Source: an uncultured Clostridium sp.
Lineage (GTDB): Bacteria; Bacillota; Clostridia; Clostridiales; Clostridiaceae
DNA length: 10,119 nucleotides
Reading direction: 5' to 3'
NCBI GenBank assembly: GCA_900547475.1
Contig: URGW01000059.1
Coordinates: forward strand, 1 to 10,119
Notes under the pieces: generated by a model
What the model was told of the DNA's origin: nothing
Seen by the model: only the letters and a program-made list of their open reading frames with translations
Database searches by the model: none
Part shown: positions 7,091 through 10,119 of the stretch, one piece after another
How the letters are laid out: the number at the start of each line of letters is the position of its first letter
How positions within the stretch are numbered: position 1 is the stretch's first letter
Program-made: the position numbers and the translations under genes

Positions 7091-8161
7091 CTATAATTCA
7101 GTTTTAACTTCTATTTCATCTGACTTAATAGAATTTATAACTTCATTAACTTTTGTGATTGTGTCTTCACTTAAGTTTGGATTTTCACTTGGAATGCCCA
7201 CAGCATCGTTTTTAGCATCAAATCTTAAAACTTGCCCTCCTGGGAATTCACCATTAATCTCATTATTTATTATTTGGTAAGTAGCTTCATCAATCTTTTT
7301 AATAGCTGAAGTTAATACTACTGATTTGCTACCTTCATAAATACCATCATCATATTGGTCAGAGTCAACACCTATTACCCACGCTTCTTCACCATTAACA
7401 ACTCTTGTTTTAGCTTCTGTAATAACACCTATATTAACTCCTGCTGCTGCAGTGAATATTGCTTTAACACCATTATCATACATTTGAGCTGCTAATTGTT
7501 GTCCTAAAGCTGTATCAGAGAATGAACCTGAATAAACTATGTTTTCATTTTTTAAACTAACAGTTGTTCCATAGTTTTCATTAGCATAAGCTACACCTTG
7601 TTGGAATCCATAGTTAAACTTTTTAACTGATGGTATTTCCATTCCACCAATGAATCCAAAATCACCAGTCTTTAGTTCAACTGCTGCTGCAACACCTGCT
7701 ATAAATCCACTTTGCTCTTCAGCAAAATATACAGCAACTGTGTTGTCTGCTACAAGATAATTATCTTTACCATCATTTGGTTCCCCATCAATTAAAACAA
7801 ACTTTGCATCTTCATATTGGCTTTGAGCTTTATAAATAGCTGTTTCAAATTTGTAACCTGGTGTTACTATAAACTTATAACCTGAATCGTAAAGATTTTG
7901 AATTTCTGTTAAATAACTTGATTCTGATTCTCCATTAGGTTGCATAAATGTTGTTTCAAGCCCAAATTCTTTTTCAGCTTCTTTAATTCCTTCCCATGTA
8001 CCTTGGTTGAATGATTTATCATCAATTGTTCCTGTATCAGTAACCATACCAACCTTTATTGCACCTTCTTTTGTTGTTGATGAGTTGTTATCACTTCCAC
8101 AACCAACTAACCCTGTTACCATTAGCGCTGAAAGTACTAATGCAATAACTTTTTTCTTCAT
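7091..8161 (-). CDS. BMP family nucleoside-binding lipoprotein (copy 2)
   Basis: This is a second 356-residue BMP/PnrA-type lipoprotein, paralogous to the gene just downstream. The signal peptide MKKKVIALVLSALMV and lipobox LVGC (Cys21) are nearly the same as in copy 1; the linker differs. The binding-domain motifs DKSFN (48-52), EEQSGF and IGVDSDQY (263-270) and the C-terminus VKTEL are preserved, so both copies look functional. Differences cluster in the linker, in residues after the first motif region (TTFMQPNGESESS against NYMQPSGETEAN), around the FVLIDGEPNDGKDN loop and near TAAAGVNIG. Some of these lie close to the expected ligand cleft and could alter specificity. An upstream ATG at 8180-8182 is rejected because the AGGAGG ribosome site lies inside that extension. 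A purine aptamer precedes this gene too. Confidence 0.93.
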   Translation of the reverse strand: MKKKVIALVLSALMVTGLVGCGSDNNSSTTKEGAIKVGMVTDTGTIDDKSFNQGTWEGIKEAEKEFGLETTFMQPNGESESSYLTEIQNLYDSGYKFIVTPGYKFETAIYKAQSQYEDAKFVLIDGEPNDGKDNYLVADNTVAVYFAEEQSGFIAGVAAAVELKTGDFGFIGGMEIPSVKKFNYGFQQGVAYANENYGTTVSLKNENIVYSGSFSDTALGQQLAAQMYDNGVKAIFTAAAGVNIGVITEAKTRVVNGEEAWVIGVDSDQYDDGIYEGSKSVVLTSAIKKIDEATYQIINNEINGEFPGGQVLRFDAKNDAVGIPSENPNLSEDTITKVNEVINSIKSDEIEVKTEL

Positions 8162-8170
8162 AAGTAGACT

Positions 8171-8176
8171 CCTCCT
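8171..8176 (-). promoter_or_regulatory. Ribosome binding site that sets the copy 2 start
   Basis: AGGAGG on the minus strand lies nine bases before the ATG at 8159-8161. It falls within the longer in-frame reading MFRRSLL, showing that this extension is leader rather than protein. Confidence 0.85.
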
Positions 8177-8217
8177 AAACATTCTGTTTTATACACTTAT
8201 AATATTTACTCCATATT

Positions 8218-8254
8218 AAAAAACATATAAATTACTATAGTGAATTTAATACAC
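8218..8254 (-). terminator. Weak leader terminator of the copy 2 riboswitch
   Basis: In the minus direction TAAATT pairs with AATTTA around a nine-base loop (CACTATAGT); beyond a bulged U only four more weak pairs form, two of them G-U. A run of six U follows. It occupies the same place relative to aptamer and ATG as the strong copy 1 terminator, and keeps the TTCACT element (8244-8239) that can pair with AGTGAG (8302-8297) at the 3' strand of P1. It is probably the expression platform but should terminate less efficiently. Confidence 0.55.
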
Positions 8255-8299
8255 CATAACTCATATATAATTCGTATAGAGTTAATATATATCAAGCTC

Positions 8300-8364
8300 A
8301 CTCATAGCTGAAAATTTAAGGTTTTCGGTAGAAACATCTCACCATATTTGAGATTTATATGAGT
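8300..8364 (-). ncRNA. Purine riboswitch aptamer (copy 2), altered P3 base
   Basis: P1 (ACTCATA at 8364-8358 with TATGAGT at 8306-8300) is identical to copy 1. P2 is ATCTCA/TGAGAT closing AATATGG, J2/3 is GTTTCTAC, and P3 has CGAAAA facing TTTTCA around loop CCTTAAA, with the GG/CC kissing bases kept. The discriminator (xpt position 74) is C at 8307, so guanine class. Two usually conserved bases differ: the P3-closing G72 is A (8309) and A73 is G (8308), where copy 1 reads GA. The result is a C-A mismatch at the base of P3, or a C-G73 pair with A72 bulged. Ligand affinity or specificity may therefore be changed. Confidence 0.88.
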
Positions 8365-8382
8365 CCTATAATTATCCGTATC

Positions 8383-8411
8383 AGTATAATTTATATATTT
8401 TTCTTTGTCAA
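8383..8411 (-). promoter_or_regulatory. Sigma-A promoter of copy 2
   Basis: On the minus strand TTGACA (8406-8411) and TATACT (8383-8388) are separated by 17 bases, one base from full consensus. The predicted start near 8376 leaves about 12 bases before the aptamer, the same geometry as copy 1. Confidence 0.85.
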
Positions 8412-8483
8412 TATTTAATTTATTTTATAATAATACTCGTTTTATTCACCTTTTAATTAACTTAAAATACAAAAGATTAATAA

Positions 8484-8526
8484 TTGTCTAACATGACTTA
8501 CTGATTCATCAGTTGCCTTATCAAAC
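8484..8526 (-). terminator. Imperfect hairpin after the HAD phosphatase gene
   Basis: In the minus direction TGTTTGA pairs with TTAGACA (two G-U), interrupted inner pairs follow, and ACTGAT pairs with ATCAGT at the tip around GA. It starts eleven bases after the phosphatase stop codon and is followed by ATTATTAATCTTTT, a poor U-tract. It may be a weak terminator or RNA-stabilising 3' end; a protein-binding site is an alternative because the central ACTGAT/ATCAGT is a tight palindrome. Confidence 0.4.
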
Positions 8527-8536
8527 ATAAAAAAAT

Positions 8537-9367
8537 CTAATATTTATCTTCAAATCTCTTTTCTAAAAACTCAGCAACTCCATTATCCTCACAACTGCCT
8601 ATTACATCAGTAGCTATTTTCTTAATTTCTTCTGCTGCATTTGCAGTAGCATATGCTTCATTTGCTAACTCAAACATAGGTATATCATTTAAATTATCTC
8701 CAAAGCAAATAACTTTACTATATTCTATATATTTTGATAAATATTTTATTCCATTAGCTTTAGATGCTTCACTACTATATGCTTCTAAGAAATAACAATC
8801 TTCATATACATCTTTATAATAATTTACTGTTATCCCTTCAATACATTTAATTTTTTCAGCAATAGCCTTTATTTTTTCATAATTATCAAAAGCTACGAAA
8901 TTAATTATATTGGACTCTTTCAATGAGTCATTATAATCTTCAACCTTAACAAAGGTTTTTAACTTTTTATCAGCTCTTTCTTTATAAAAATTATATTCAT
9001 AAATATTTTCAAATTCTTTATGATAAACCCACAAATGATTATCTTTAACACCATATACTAATGGATTCTTGTTATACTCTTTAAAAATATCTAATACCTT
9101 ATTTACCGATTCTTTTCCTATCCCTTTAATATCTATGTACTTCAAATCCCTAGTATCATATATTAATACACCATTCATTAAAGCAACTGGTAATTTCAAA
9201 TTTAAATCTTGCAATATTTCAACTGCTGTTGCTGGAGTTCTAGCAGTGGCTACTGTAAAATTAACACCTTTTTCAATTAATTTATTTAAAATTTCTAAAG
9301 ACCTTTTAGGAACTTCTCTTTTACTATTAATTAATGTGCCATCTAAATCCGTTACAAATAACTCCAT
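8537..9367 (-). CDS. Cof-type HAD family phosphatase
   Basis: This is a 276-residue cytoplasmic hydrolase of the HAD superfamily, Cof/type IIB cap group, Mg-dependent and expected to remove phosphate from small metabolites such as sugar phosphates or flavin/nucleotide derivatives. Motif I is DLDGT at 7-11 with nucleophile Asp7 and acid/base Asp9; motif II is the threonine in VATAR (Thr41); motif III is Lys203 in EASKANG; motif IV is GDNLND at 223-228. The cap domain occupies roughly residues 85-190 and is rich in Lys and Tyr. Length is typical. The ATG is preceded by AGGAG nine bases upstream. The substrate cannot be told from sequence; its place next to purine uptake genes is suggestive at most, since it has its own flanking signals. 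Confidence 0.9.
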   Translation of the reverse strand: MELFVTDLDGTLINSKREVPKRSLEILNKLIEKGVNFTVATARTPATAVEILQDLNLKLPVALMNGVLIYDTRDLKYIDIKGIGKESVNKVLDIFKEYNKNPLVYGVKDNHLWVYHKEFENIYEYNFYKERADKKLKTFVKVEDYNDSLKESNIINFVAFDNYEKIKAIAEKIKCIEGITVNYYKDVYEDCYFLEAYSSEASKANGIKYLSKYIEYSKVICFGDNLNDIPMFELANEAYATANAAEEIKKIATDVIGSCEDNGVAEFLEKRFEDKY

Positions 9368-9454
9368 TTTTTCACTCTCCTCTTTTGTATATTATTTATA
9401 TAAGGTTATTTAGTTTAACATATAAATATAGTTTATGCTATATAAAAATTAAAA

Positions 9455-9519
9455 TAGTTATGTTAATCTGATTTTTATTAATATATTCATTATATCCAGA
9501 AATCAAACTAACATAACTA
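9455..9519 (-). terminator. Long-stem terminator of the SH3-repeat gene
   Basis: Two 20-base arms (9455-9474 and 9500-9519) pair along their whole length in the minus-strand RNA with two G-U pairs, enclosing a 25-base AT-rich loop. In the minus direction the stem is followed by ATTTTAATTTTTATAT, a usable U-rich tail. It lies 30 bases after the SH3 gene stop codon, so an intrinsic terminator is the simplest reading; the stem is longer and the loop larger than usual. Confidence 0.65.
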
Positions 9520-9549
9520 ATTAATCAATATTAAAATATTAAATTTAAA

Positions 9550-10119
9550 CTATACTATATTAAAATCTACATATTCATTTAATATATATCCTACTGCATC
9601 ATTATACTTTATTTTGCTCCACTCACCTTGGTCTTCTAAAACAGAAACTTTTTCTCCCATAGCAATTGTTCCCATAACAGTTGATTCATAACTTGATTCA
9701 TCTCTTACTTTTAATGCTAAGGTAACAGCTGTTCCCTCTCTTAAAACTGTGTTTTCTGCTATACTTCTTGTATTTATTGTAACATAATCCTTTGATACAT
9801 AACCATATCCACTTCCGTATTTTATTTTGTACCAAGTTCCGCTTGTTTCTACTATTTCTACTTGCGCTCCATTACTTAATAAACCAATTGATGAATAACT
9901 TGTTCCTGCTCCACTTCTTACATTTAATCCACCATTTGCTTTTACTGTTCCACTTTGGGCTGCTGTAGAACTACTATTTCCATTGTTGCTTCCACTATTA
10001 CTGCTTGATGATACTGTTACGTAATCTTTGCTTATGTAACCATAGCCACTTCCGTATTTTATTTTGTACCAACTTCCACTTGTTTCTACTATTTCTACTT
10101 TTGCTCCATTACTTAATGA
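9550..10119 (-). CDS. Bacterial SH3-repeat protein, N-terminus cut by window
   Basis: An open frame enters from the window end and stops with TAG at 9550-9552, giving 189 residues of the C-terminus. It holds three bacterial SH3 (SH3b) modules: the end of one (residues 1-36, ending YGYISKDYV), a Ser/Asn/Gly linker (37-57), a complete module (about 58-115, beginning TVKANGGLNVRSGAG and ending YGYVSKDYV), and a more diverged third (about 121-186, LKVRDESSYES, WSKIKY, YILNEYV). Such modules bind peptidoglycan stem or cross-bridge peptides, so the protein is probably exported and tied to the cell wall. The missing N-terminus could carry a signal peptide and possibly an amidase, NlpC/P60 or other hydrolase domain; this window does not show which. 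Confidence 0.88.
   Translation of the reverse strand, partial: SLSNGAKVEIVETSGSWYKIKYGSGYGYISKDYVTVSSSSNSGSNNGNSSSTAAQSGTVKANGGLNVRSGAGTSYSSIGLLSNGAQVEIVETSGTWYKIKYGSGYGYVSKDYVTINTRSIAENTVLREGTAVTLALKVRDESSYESTVMGTIAMGEKVSVLEDQGEWSKIKYNDAVGYILNEYVDFNIV
9775..9882 (-). repeat. SH3 module DNA repeat, unit B
   Basis: This 108-base stretch matches 10012-10119 with few substitutions at an offset of 237 bases (79 codons). The encoded 36-residue segments differ at only five positions by eye. The pair marks a recent or homogenised duplication of an SH3 module plus linker. Confidence 0.85.
10012..10119 (-). repeat. SH3 module DNA repeat, unit A
   Basis: This is the partner of 9775-9882, continuing past the window edge. 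It encodes the end of the first visible SH3b module (NGAKVEIVETSG to SKDYVTV). More copies may lie further upstream. Confidence 0.8.

Noticed and set aside
8159..8182. Upstream ATG start for lipoprotein copy 2 (adds MFRRSLL)
   Set aside because: The extension is an in-frame reading of the AGGAGG ribosome site; the ATG at 8159-8161 gives a signal peptide matching copy 1.
9069..9413. Plus-strand open frame of 114 codons opposite the HAD phosphatase N-terminus
   Set aside because: It overlaps the conserved DLDGT motif region on the other strand, shows no family motif and runs into intergenic AT-rich DNA.

Overview
The base composition (strongly AT-rich), AGGAGG-type ribosome binding sites, intrinsic terminators with U-tracts and Gram-positive style lipoproteins point to a low-GC Firmicute, most likely a Clostridium or close relative. 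I cannot name the species from sequence alone. Every convincing gene lies on the minus strand, so transcription runs from high to low coordinates.

In transcription order: (1) 10119-9550, the C-terminal 189 residues of a bacterial SH3-repeat protein, open at the window edge and closed by a long stem-loop terminator. (2) 9367-8537, a Cof-type HAD phosphatase. (3) 8411-7043, a complete cassette: sigma-A promoter, guanine-class purine riboswitch, leader with a weak terminator-like hairpin, a basic membrane protein (BMP/PnrA) family lipoprotein, and a terminator. (4) 6915-5541, a paralogous cassette with the same order, a full-consensus promoter and a much stronger leader terminator. (5) 5287-1549, an operon of a two-domain ABC ATPase and two permeases (NupO/NupP/NupQ type) whose genes overlap by one base, with its own promoter and a perfect 17-bp terminator. 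(6) 1430-129, homoserine dehydrogenase with a C-terminal ACT domain. The last 128 bases hold no gene I can support.

The central theme is purine nucleoside uptake. The two BMP lipoproteins are probable extracytoplasmic nucleoside-binding proteins that hand substrate to the NupP/NupQ channel powered by NupO. The binding proteins, but not the transporter operon, carry guanine riboswitches, so purine sufficiency should shut down the receptors while the translocator stays under a separate promoter. This rests on known families; the less ordinary points are the duplication of the whole riboswitch-lipoprotein unit and the divergence of the two control regions, including altered bases next to the ligand pocket of the upstream copy.

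I found no CRISPR array, insertion sequence, rRNA, tRNA or clearly undescribed system.
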